From positions 620,001-684,000 of the forward strand of contig JAJNNQ010000098.1 in the NCBI GenBank assembly GCA_027886175.1: 64,000 nt of DNA, in the 5' to 3' direction. This document shows positions 42,896-53,782 of this stretch, piece after piece; position 1 is the first letter of the stretch, and each line of letters starts with the position of its first letter. Made by a program: the position numbers and the translations under genes. The notes below the pieces were generated by a model. The model worked only from the letters and a program-made list of their open reading frames with translations, was not told the DNA's origin and ran no database searches. This DNA is from Phylloscopus collybita (Eukaryota > Chordata > Aves > Passeriformes > Phylloscopidae).

Positions 42896-43620
42896 TGAAA
42901 GAAATTAGCCTCAGGTTATGCACTCCTGAGTTGTACTGTTACACTGTTTTGCTGTAAAATTAAAGTTGCACTGTTACTTGCCTGTTTTAAACTGTTCATG
43001 TTGAATCTGTACCCTGAATTTCTGCTCGTTATGTCCAAGTTCTGTACCCTTTCTCCCTAAATTCTGGGCTTTCCCCTCTCCATCGAAAGCCCGCACGCCG
43101 CCGCCTGTTTTCCCCCCCTGCCACTTCCTGCTGCTCCCTGCTGCTTCCTGCTGCTCCCTGCCGCCTGCCGTCGAGCAGTGGGCCCCGCCCAGTATGGAGA
43201 TGAAGAGCTCCCATGGTGCCTGGCGGCGACCGGGGGTCCAGTTGGAGCTAGAAAAGCCCCTGGGACAGCGAGCCGACACAGAAACTGGACCTAAGAAAGA
43301 CAAAACTGTGCGAGGCACATGTCTGGCTACCTGCAGGCAGCAGGTATTCTTTTGTTACTTTCTCGCCATGACCTGAAAGGAACTGGAGAGAGGTGACCCC
43401 CCTGGACCACACGAGCCAAAGTGATTCTATAGGAACCCCCGTGAGGAAGGAATCCCGACTCTGCAGCAGCAGCAGCAGCAGCAGATTCGACTGCACCTCC
43501 TCCTCCGTGGTGTCTACTGGGAGCAGCGGCGGCGTGCGCAGCCCCTCGAGCCCCCTACCCAGAGCTGATTTCTAATAAAGGCTTTGTCAAAGGAGCTGGT
43601 CTCCTGGCCAATTTATAACA
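42896..43620 (+). mobile_element. ERV3 3' LTR
   Basis: 725 bp, TGAAAG to ATAACA, followed by the GAGTC target duplicate. It carries AATAAA (about 43575) in the same orientation as DIAPH2, so it could act as a premature polyadenylation site in intron 1. Confidence 0.92.
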
Positions 43621-45944
43621 GAGTCTGACGCTTATTTTAGTGTTTACTGTACCCACAAGTGCAAGAGATGTTCTACACAACCACCAGCATGCACTGAAAA
43701 ATCTTACCAAATCTATCTCTGCATAGAACAGCAAGAGAAGTTTATAGAACCTGAGCCTCTCCCTGTGCAGGGGTATTGGGCTATCCTTGCATACACTGTC
43801 ATAGAGGAAGCAAGTAAGCAGAAATTTTAAAAAAGTATGTAATTATTAGAGTGAAGACGTTTCTCAAAGCAGTTTCTGCTTCATTTTTTAAGATAATTTC
43901 AAACCAACTCTGTCAAGTCAACTTGTTCCTCTTGAGAGAAAATACTTGGGTTACAACAAACGATGAATTCCAGGTTCAAAGTGTGTGATTGTGGTTAAAA
44001 GGGTAAAAACCTAAGATTGCAGTTCAGTCAGAGCAAAGGTGAATCTTGTCACCATGAAAAAGGTGTCTCTTGAGGAAGTGAGGCATAAAAGGAGGCCTGT
44101 TCTCACTCTTCTTCATTGACCCAACTCAGAGCTTTAGAGCAGCTCTCATTCAGTCCCAGCAGCTCCTCAGTGTGTCTGAATAAAAGGCTCAGCACCCGCA
44201 CTCAGGAGAGCCAGAAGCAGGGGCAAAAGATGAGCAGCAATTCAGTGCACATCAAGTATTGCTATCCGGCAAAACTGCTTTGTGCTGCCACTGATGGGAG
44301 CAAAGACCTCAATCCCACTGCTTGTTATCTAAGCAGAAAATTGAGATTAAGTCTGCACTTACTATGTCAGGAATTGTTTTGACATAATTTTTCCAGTTTA
44401 ACTGTTCCAGAATATTTCAAAAGCACTTCACAATAATACTATACCAAAAAAGCAAAAGCCAAGTTCCCGAGAAAAAAAAGCTCAAGTCAACCACATTTTT
44501 GAAAAGCAAGCACCAGAGATCCAGTGCTGAGTGTGGTTCTGCCAGGCACACTTTGCAGGAAGCAACTTGGCTGTTTCCAAAGTTTGCAAAAGTTTTAACA
44601 GCAAACTGTTGATAGTTTAAACTAAGGAATGTGAAAGCTGTAGAGCATTCTGAAGAGATGTGTTTTCCTGTAATGGAAGTCATGCTGTCTCTAATGAAAA
44701 GCATGCTGCACTGTCACAAGGCACTTTAAGATGCTCAAAGCAAAACCTGTCTTGCAGAATCCCCAGATATCAGGACAGGACCCAGACCCTGGCTGTAGCA
44801 GGGGCTGCATGGAGAACTCTGCAGTTGTATAGCAGGGTTATAAACCCTGCTGGTCCTGGGCTGCTGGAGTGGCAGCTTATCTGATATGGCTGGTGTGGAG
44901 ACTTGATGGGAAATGTTTGCATTTCAGCTGTGGCTCTGGAAAATGCCAGAACTTCCTCAATTTGCCTCTGCACTGGCAGATGTTTCTGCAGTTGTCTAAC
45001 CTGATCTGACTGTCCTGCTGCCCCCCTTGCCCTGTGTCTCACACCCAGTAATTGTGTTGGCTTAGACTGACATGGCACTGCAGCTTTTGGAAAAAACTTA
45101 TAATTTTCTTCTGTTTTTTAAAGCTTACTTATCGATGAGCACCAAGAAACCATTGACTGAAACAAACTTTTCAAAACAGTGATGGCAGTTCGAGCTTCAA
45201 ATTATATATATATAAAGTTAGTTCAGCTGCCTTTCTCAGCTCCTTTTGTATCTTCAGTTACAAAGCTGATTAAATTGACTGTTTGTTTACAGTGATTTTT
45301 TTTTTTCAATTTCTGAATTAATTTTCTCTTCTGTAAAACCTCGGCCCCTGGCATTTGAGAGGGGAGTGTCCAATATGATTCCCATGCCTCTGGCATGTGT
45401 TCCCTCCCCTTCTGTTTGGGAGCAGGGCTGAGGCATCTCCCAGCAGGCGATTAAAGAATTGCTGCCCTCTGCTGTTAATGATTTACCAGCCTGGGTGATC
45501 CTCGGGCTTTATTTAGCACGAGGAATTGTCAGACTTATTTCTGAAGCATTGCTTATTTGTGGATGGTCATTCTCCTGGGGGAAAAAGTGGAGAAACTGGG
45601 CAAAGCTGGGAGCTTCCCTCTGGGAGGTGGTGCCATCCTGCACTGGGACAGCCCTGACTCAGGGATGCCAACAGTTCTCCACTTGCATTTTGGCAGCCCA
45701 TGTTTCCCTCTGTGTTCAGGCTCTAGATTAAGCCTTAATTTTAAAAAATGAATAATGCATATTCAAGGAGTTTGTGAAACAAGCAGCTGCAAGGCAAACA
45801 ACATTTTTTTCCATATGGTGTCATATAGACCAAATGGAAATGTACAACAATAGTAGTAAAACTACTGGTGTTGCTCAATTAAAGTTTTTTTGAGAAAGCA
45901 GATGGATTACAACAGTCATTTCAAGGTTTTTCTGAAAGCATGGT

Positions 45945-46613
45945 TGTCTTGGTTTAGGGCAAATTTGGGAGGAAACCTCCGAAGGGGGTTCCTCTAGAAA
46001 GCAAACTCAAAACAGCCCCTCCCCCCAGCCAGTCTGGGAAAAAATAACTTCTTTGGAGAAAAGTGGAAAAAACTATTTATTTAACAAACAAAATGCCTAC
46101 AGGCATAAAGAATGAATAATATGAAACAATAAAACTTTTTGCTGCTCTGAAGAGAGATGGCAAACTGAGAAAGTCCTTGCTGTGAATGTAGCTCAGCTCA
46201 CTTAGTCTTTCACCACTCCTACTCTTTCTGGAGGTCCAGGCCCTGGCAGGGCCACGGGTGCAAGTCCTTGGTGTTTCTCTGGATTTTTCAGTCTAGAGCA
46301 GATTTAAACAGTTTTAAGAAAAAGAAAAAAAAACAAAAAACCAACAAAAAAACCCAGTCCAGGCAACTTCTCTGCCTCAGCTAGCTAAAACTAGCTAAAA
46401 GCACAGGAGATTTGTCTTACTGCTGTCCGTGCCTCAGATGAACTGCCGGAGCAAGGATGTGTAGGAGTCAGGCAGTTTTCTCAAAACAAACTGTGCGCTT
46501 CTTTTTTCTCCTCTTTTGCTCTTAGAACCAGTTTTAAAGGTACAGAACTTAATATACAGCACAAACAGAACAGACGATTGGGGATACAAGCATCATAAAG
46601 TCACCCTAAAACA
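45945..46613. mobile_element. Solo LTR, TGTCTTGGTTTAGG type, with 5-bp target duplication
   Basis: 669 bp from TGTCTTGG to CCTAAAACA, flanked by ATGGT on both sides (45940-45944 and 46614-46618). The start resembles the two elements at 30079 and 33717 but the body differs. A 5-bp duplication suits ERVL-like or gammaretrovirus-like integrases. No internal genes. Orientation is not certain because AATAAA occurs on both strands. Confidence 0.8.
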
Positions 46614-49600
46614 ATGGTGAATGCTCTTTGAAGTGTGAAAAATATTATGCTAAAGCAAATATTAGTAATAAAAATTACTTTAAAAATAATTCACAAAATG
46701 TCAAGTATACTTCATAGGTAAAGATCTTGAAAAGCCTAAATGAGTGTGTAGTCCTGGTTTCTGCACATCAGCTTTTATGACTTGGGTTTCTTTTCACAAT
46801 TTCCTAGGTGCCTTTTTAGATTTAATTGCAAAACTGAATATGTTAACAGATGGTTAAATTGTCTAATGGGAACATTATTCATTCTCTGAACTGAAGAACA
46901 GAGGTTGTAGGACTGAATTCTATTTTGTGACTAAGACCTAGATTCAAGGTGCAGACAACTTTTTGTACTTCAGATATTAACCAGTTTTGTGTTTGTGTTA
47001 AACTCCCTTGGTTCAGGTACTTATATGGGAAGTTATTCCTTTCCTGCTTGTATGCAAATTAAAAAGCTCTTGCCCTTGAGTGGAGCTTTACCATGGCTTT
47101 TGCAGGTGTTGAAGTTGAGGTAAATTTTAGAAAACAGCAAGATCAGCTCAGTTTAAAAAAAACCCCAAAGCATGCAAGTTAAGAGAAGGTCAAGTTTCTG
47201 ATTGTTACCCCTAGAAAATGAGCTTTGCTGGGAACAGTGGGAGCTGTTCCTTGAGCTTGCAGCCTGTGTGCAGAAATGGGTGTCCCAGCACACCATGATT
47301 TGCCTGGGCACTGGAGTGAAAATTGCTGTGAAGTTTAGAAGTTACCCAGCTGATTGTTGTTCATTCTGCATGTGGTGATCTGGGAATTACTGCTGGTTTG
47401 ATTTTTGTGGTGAGAGTGAGATTCCTGAGCGTACCAATTCAGAACATGGCAAAGTAATACTTAAATATAATCAACCCATGTAAATGCATCTCAGTTTACA
47501 ACTTGGAGATAGCTTGAGTGATTTGGAAGGTTTTATTAAACACAAGTTAGAAAAAGGTATAAAAAAGTAGACTTGCTGTGAGTTTTGTATTACAAGTTGA
47601 TGCAATCACCTCAAGTAATTTAATTCTGTGGCTGTGACATTGTTGCTGCTGTAGCCTGCATTGTTTGCATGAGGAAGCAGTGCTTTCTGCATCAAGAAAT
47701 CTATGAATATCTTTTGACTGTTTTCATGTGCAAGATTTCAATTACTCTGAATATTAACTTGGCTGAGACCTTTTGAGGTAAACGAATTGTCTGGTGCAGT
47801 TGCATTAGTACATGTTATTATTTTTGTGTGCTTTACTGTCATGTTCTGTCTGTACTTATGAAAGTAGCCAGATACACAGTAAACTAAGACTGGGAAGAGT
47901 GAATAGAAAATATTAACTATTGATAGATTGGAAAGGCTGTTTGAAAAGGAGAAGCTCTATCACTTAAATCTTCTAAGTAAAGAACTAAGTCCATCAGTAG
48001 GAAATAGTTCTCTGGTATAGATACTGAAGAAATTCTGTGGTTTGTGTTGATATTATAACTAGGAGAGAGAGATGATCTACAGCTGTCTTAAATTGTATAT
48101 GTATTTATACATATAGATGTTAATTTGATATCCCTTATCTGCAAATGTTTCCTCAGAGATTTTAGTGAAGCCTTTTCTCTTGGGCTGCTCCTGCAAACAG
48201 GGGCTCAGTGTCTATAATGAGCTAGGAAGGTTTAGATTGTTCTGTCTTGCGTTGCTCTGGCTGTCTCATAGATGGCTGAAAGAATAATGCTAGAGGACTA
48301 CAGAATCTGCAATATCTTAAATTTCCTTCTAGGGAGGTAAACGACTTTTGGTTTATGTTCTGAAATCAGCCTGGAAGTGCAATTTCTTTGTTAGTACAAG
48401 AGGTTGTCAAAATTGTGTGAGGATCTGCAGGTACAGAACTGCCTTGACTTTGCTTCCAGCTACTTGCAGTGTCTCTCCTACCTGTTAAATGTGCTGCTTA
48501 TCTCGAGTGGCTGCTGGCAGCAGTGGAGCTTGTGCTCCAGAAGGATGTCTGGGAAGAGTGCTTGCGGGGTCTGAAAAAAATGGTGTGCTATCTTGTTTTA
48601 GTATTCTGTATTTTGCCCAGAGGAGTTTGAGTGACAAATGCAATATAAGTGTAGAGATGAGGTAGATGATCCTGTTCCAGCTTCTGGCAGAGATTGACAG
48701 TACTTAAATGAGAAGGGGAAAAAAGTTCTCAGACAAGCAGCTCCTAAAATGCATATGGAGTTTCAGAACTTCTTGCTTGCCTGGCTGTCTATGGGTTAAA
48801 AACAGGGTTAGGCTTTACTTTGTTTTTCTCTGTAATCTCAATTAAAAGGTTTAATTACCAGAGTGGTAAGTGGACATCTTAGTTCTGATTTCAAGATGAT
48901 AAATTCCATGCTAAGTCCAGGTGAGGAGAATACAGGAGAGGTGTAAGGAAGGGCGTTGAGATGTGGCACCTTGGAAGATGTAAGGTTGGTGTCAACATCT
49001 GGATGTGCAGATGTTTGTACTGGGTTAGGCTCAGGTGAAGTTTGTTCAGAACAGCCCATCTGGTGCCATGTCCTAGATTTGTGACCAAAACAGCATTGAC
49101 AGAAAGAACCCCGGTGCTTCAGCTTGTGCTGAACAACCCTTCCCAGTCTCCAGGATTTCTGCTTCTTGTGAGCTCCCTCCAGGAGCGAGGTGGGGACACA
49201 GCCAGGACAGCTCATCCACAGTGACCGTAGACATTCCAAAATGTACCACATCGTGCTGGGCAATAAAGGCAGGGATGCAAGGTGGCAAGGAGGAGATTTT
49301 CCAAATCATCAGGTGCTCAGAAGCTGGGTAGGCATTGGCCTGCTCGTGCCAAGTGATAGCTTTTTTGTTTCTTTATTTTCTTTTTTCCCATCAGTTATCG
49401 CATTGTTTTTATATCTCAGCCATCAAGTTTTTCTTGCTTTTGTACTTCTGATTGGCTGCATGATCCTGCTGGGAGGGAATGAACAAGTGGCTGTGTGGGG
49501 ACTGACCTGTGAGCTGGGTTTAGTCCTCTCCACTGTCCCATGTACTTCTGAATGCTTCTCACATTCTGTCCCCCCATGAGTTCTAGACCTTAACTCCTAT

Positions 49601-50282
49601 TCATGACACTGCTTTGTGTCAATTGAGCAAAGTTCACGAACCAAATGCTTCCTTGATATAATAATTGTTGATATTGGTGTGCGATAGGGGTGACTTTTTT
49701 GGCCATAAATAAAAATGTAATGTTGGTGATTGTTGTCAGCAGGATTTTCCTGCTTAGGAAGAAGTGACGGGGCAAAAGGGAGGAAGAGTGGTTTGTGCAT
49801 CATCAGTTCACTGACTTCAGCCAGTTCATCTTCAGACTGACATGACTCCGTGTCCAGGAGCAGTTGGCAGAAGGCTGCACAAGTTTGGGCACAGGGAAGT
49901 GCCTGGGCAGAGCTGAGAGTGCCCTGTGGCTCTGCTGGCGCACTCGGGAGTCCAGGAGTCTGTGTTTGTTTTGGAAACCCTTCTGAGAGACCTGGCTGCT
50001 CTTTTGTGCAATACTGGGGGTGCTGCAGCACTGCAGGCTTCAGGTTCATCAATTACATATTCAGAGGATAAGGTGCAATGGTATGCAAGCTTGCTTTTTC
50101 ACAGAAAAGGCAGGTGATTCCATGTCCATTCATCTGCAGTATTTTTTAGAACACTTATTGACATTTCAAATGCTTTTTAATGTTCAAATACATGAAACAG
50201 ACTTCTCTATTCTGAAGCAGTAGGTAACACTGTCTTTTTTCCTTTGACTTGCGTGTGTTGTTTTTTGGTGGTTTTTTGTTAG

Positions 50283-50315
50283 AATATTCAAATAAAAACT
50301 TTGGCAGATGATGCG
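50283..50315 (+). CDS. DIAPH2: DIAPH2 exon 2 (11 codons)
   Basis: A 33-nt exon between TTTGTTAG and GTAAGG encoding NIQIKTLADDA, phase 0 at both ends. It joins exon 1 (NKPKL) to exon 3 (RDRITSF) to give the NKPKLNIQIKTLADD.RDR arrangement known for DIAPH2; the residue before the junction is Ala where I expect Val in human. This forms the start of the Rho-GTPase-binding region. It is easily missed because of its size and the 25-kb intron before it. Confidence 0.88.
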
Positions 50316-52631
50316 GTAAGGTCTTTGTAGCATCTTAATTTGCAATGGTAACTCCACGCTGCATGCTACTTTACTCAATGTTGTGGACAAAATGACATTC
50401 TTATAAGGATATTAAACATTAGATTTCAGAAAATTGAGTGACTATTCCTAAAGATCTTAATTTCTGACTTTAGTTGAAGAAGATTAATAATGATTTCTCT
50501 TTGGAGAAACTTCCTTAAGCACATTTTAAATACTTTAGTAATACTGTGGCTGTTGAAGCTGTTACTCAACAGTTGAAGTATTATTTTTCTTGACCTTCTC
50601 TTTACCAGTAAATGATCTGCAGTGGTTCTTCAAAGTTGGTTGCCACATGATTCAAGCGGAACCATTTTGGGTAATAAATGTGCACAGAATGCCAAAGAAC
50701 AAGTTTGTATTCAGTAGCACTAACTTGATAAAGCTGAATACTTTGAAACTGGTTCCAAAGTATTTTTTTCAGTAACTTATATCAAAGTTGATTTCGTTAA
50801 AATTACAGCCTTGTATTGTACATGTACATTTACATTATAAAGCCCGACTGGTTCTTTAGTTAATGATTGTCTGCACATCTGAAATGAGGAAATGGTGCCT
50901 GGTAATCACATAGAAGATGCCTTTGTGTCTTTTAAGTGATCTCACCAGTGCAATCTCTTGAACAAATTTGTTGTTAACAAGTTATACTTGAAACAGATGA
51001 CAGTGTGGTGAAATTGGATCTTAAATGACTTTTTGTGACTGTTGAATGGTCAACGTAAAACTCTGCATTTGGCTAAATTTGGATACTGACTTTCAGGCAT
51101 TGTCATATCCTTGGCCTTTTCACCAGGCTATGTTCTAATTTTAGTTTCCAAAAATGTAATTTAAACTATTCTAATGAGGTAGAAAATGGATTAAAGTAAT
51201 ATTCTTGCTTTGTCAAAGACATTAACAGTATCCTTGTGGGTATTGTGCTTTTGTCCACAAATATAAAAATATCTAAGGAAGAAGAAAACCCCCCCCCACC
51301 ACCCCTCCCTCAAAAATTAAAAGCTCAAAAGAAATTCAAAGGGAATGCAGCTTATCTAGGGACACTTTCCTTCAGAAATTTAAGGTATTCTTGTAGGATC
51401 TCCAAAAATAACAACAAAAACAATGAACAAAAAAAACCAAAACACAAAAACAAAACAACAGAAAAATAATCTTTCTTCTCCATACTCCACAGCTCTTGTT
51501 CCAGTGCCTCTGCTCTGGACTCGCTAATCTGAAATGAATCAAGTTTTTTGCAAAGTACTCCATCAGACATTTCACACCTCAGAGAGGTCGTTTAATTGTA
51601 GCCAATATAAATTTTGGTTTACATGTTTTGGTGGAGATGGCAATAACTGCTCTGAGTGATCCTGGTAACCCTACATAAAGTTGCTGTTAGATGGAAGCAC
51701 ATCTTCATAAGGCTGTTGAGTGCCTGAAACAAATACAGGAGTATTTGTGGATGCAAACAATTCTTTGAGGAAAATTGGTATATCCATGATGTTCTCAAAA
51801 TGAACATATATTTATATAAAATAAAGAGTTATTAAATAAAAAAAATTGACTATTCAGAATAGAGTTATATGCTATAAATACAATAAAAATGGCCTTATAA
51901 GGAAGGTGTTGGTTATTTCCAATATTAACCCAGTAACTGAGCATGCTTACAGCCCAGGAGGTGGGGGATTGGTGTCAGCCCTAACCAGAGAATGCCCTGG
52001 CAGTGTCTGATGCTTCCACCAGCATCTGGCCATGTGTTAAACCATGGGTGGCTGCTTCTGTGTGAGCAATCCATCACCTGGTTTTCTAAAGCTTGGCACG
52101 AGTTCCTACTCAAAAACTTTTGAAGGAGTTATGAACTATGCTTGGAGCATTAATTCCTCTACAAACTTTATTTTACTTTAGCAGGATTTTTTATAAGCCT
52201 GATGAACTTGTGAGTATCTTCTTCCCAACGCTGTCTTTTTCAGTTGTCCTCCAAAGACTTATAGCTCTTCAGGTGAAGGAGCATTGGACATTCATTACCT
52301 TTGTGGTACCATATTTATTCACTATCAGGATAATTAGAGAGTAATGTGAGAAGATGAGCTGAAGATTTTGAAGTGCTAAGAGTTTAACCTAGCTGGTGCA
52401 ATTTTGGATCAGTGAGAAATGTTTAAATCCCTTTTGCGTGTGACCTGTCATGAGTTTACCTTATATGTTATTGTCTTTCTGTGCAAAGTAATCTCTGAAT
52501 ATTAGAGTATTTTTACTCACAGTTCAGTTTAACTCTGCTGCTTGAATTAACTAAAAACATGTGCATTGCTGCCATGTAATTGGCTGCTTTTCTCTGTTTC
52601 TATTTCTGCTTATTTTTGAATGTCTTTGCAG
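50316..52631 (+). other. DIAPH2 intron 2
   Basis: GTAAGG to TTTGCAG; AT-rich, nothing else recognised. Confidence 0.75.
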
Positions 52632-52808
52632 CGTGACAGAATCACTAGCTTCAGAAAATCGGCAGTGAAAAGAGAGAAGCCTCTCATTCAGCATCCTATT
52701 GACTCTCAGCCTTCCATTAGCGAGATCCCACATGCTCAGGCACTTGTTGATGAGCGCTGCATGAACTTATCAGAAAAAGAAGTTATGGATCTCTTTGAAA
52801 AAATGATG
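52632..52808 (+). CDS. DIAPH2: DIAPH2 exon 3 (59 codons)
   Basis: Encodes RDRITSFRKSAVKREKPL to LSEKEVMDLFEKMM, bounded by a TTTGCAG acceptor and GTAAGA donor, phase 0. RDRITSF and KPLIQHPIDSQ are DIAPH2-type sequence; DIAPH1 and DIAPH3 differ here. It contributes the basic segment and the helix of the GTPase-binding domain that precedes the diaphanous-inhibitory domain. Confidence 0.93.
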
Positions 52809-53677
52809 GTAAGATGTGGCTATGGGGGAGAACTGTCCTGTTCCACTGGGTAGCTCTCCTCTGTTCAGTGGAGCTGTGAATGTCTTTCGAAAGATTGGAT
52901 AAGTGTTAATTAACTTTTGCTTGCTCTGCTTGTTAAGGGATTAGTTTTTACCTTTTCCAAGTAATGTTAATTGAAGCTGATAGGTCTGTCTCAGAGACCA
53001 ACAGTTCTGTGACAAGGCTGTTCACCAGTAGTTACTGCAGGAACGTTGACTGCTCTTAGGTGCCAGTCTGAAGTTACTTTGACTTTTAATGGAAAGCCTA
53101 GTCACGACTAGTAATGACTGCATTGTATTTTAATCAGTTATTAAGTTAAAAAAAGTGTCTTAATAGATTTAATCTAGCAGAGCATTTTGACTTTTAGGCT
53201 TGTTTTAAATACATCAGCTGGAACAGTTTCATCTCTACCCCTTCCACAAGCGAATAATCCATGTAATTACAGCCTTCTGATTAGATAGTGTGGACACCAG
53301 CAGGAATGGTGTCCACTGTGATAAGATTTCACTAACAACACAGGAACATCACAAGAGTTGACACTGCATCAACTTGAGGTGTAGAATTGTTGTGCTTGGC
53401 CTCTAGTTTTACTTCTTGAGCCAAATTTCACAAATGTTAACTACCCTTGATGCAATTTAAATTTTGCTTAAGTCTCTAAAGCAGTGAACCATTGAGGTGA
53501 CAGAATTAAGTGAGAAAATCAGGTAGGGCAAAATCACACACACGCAGATAAACTGGGAAAAAGTCACTTCTGGTTTTTTGAAAATTAATCTTTTAACAAA
53601 AGTAGCTTAAACAGAATAAAGACTAATAAAAATCCTGAGATGCTGTTCCTGATGTTTTGTGGTCTGTTTCTTTCCAG
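52809..53677 (+). other. DIAPH2 intron 3
   Basis: GTAAGA to TTTCCAG; no other feature seen. Confidence 0.75.
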
Positions 53678-53782
53678 GAAGACATGAACCTCAATGAGGA
53701 ACGTAAAGCTCCTTTACGAGACAAAGACTTGAGCACAAAGCGTGAGATGGTTGTCCAGTACATTTCTGCAACTGCCAAATCC
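53678..53782 (+). CDS. DIAPH2: DIAPH2 exon 4 (35 codons)
   Basis: Encodes EDMNLNEERKAPLRDKDL to VVQYISATAKS, with a TTTCCAG acceptor and GTAAGT donor, phase 0. DMNLNEE and MVVQYI are hallmark sequences of the diaphanous GTPase-binding domain. The next protein residues expected from DIAPH2 ([10 protein letters not shown]) are found at 61496. Confidence 0.93.

Larger units (their letters stand above)
25290..50282 (+). other. DIAPH2 intron 1, about 25 kb
   Basis: Starts GTGAGC and ends TTTGTTAG before exon 2. It contains the LTR-like elements at 30079 and 33717, the provirus ERV3 (35949-43620) and an LTR at 45945-46613, all listed separately. Outside these I see no coding sequence in 25640-30078, 30781-33716, 34512-35943, 43626-45939 or 46619-50282, only AT-rich DNA with simple T and A runs (for example about 25721-25745 and 29556-29572). 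Confidence 0.8.

Noticed and set aside
48838..49263. 141-codon minus-strand frame in intron 1
   Set aside because: No recognisable domain and no conserved motif; likely chance.
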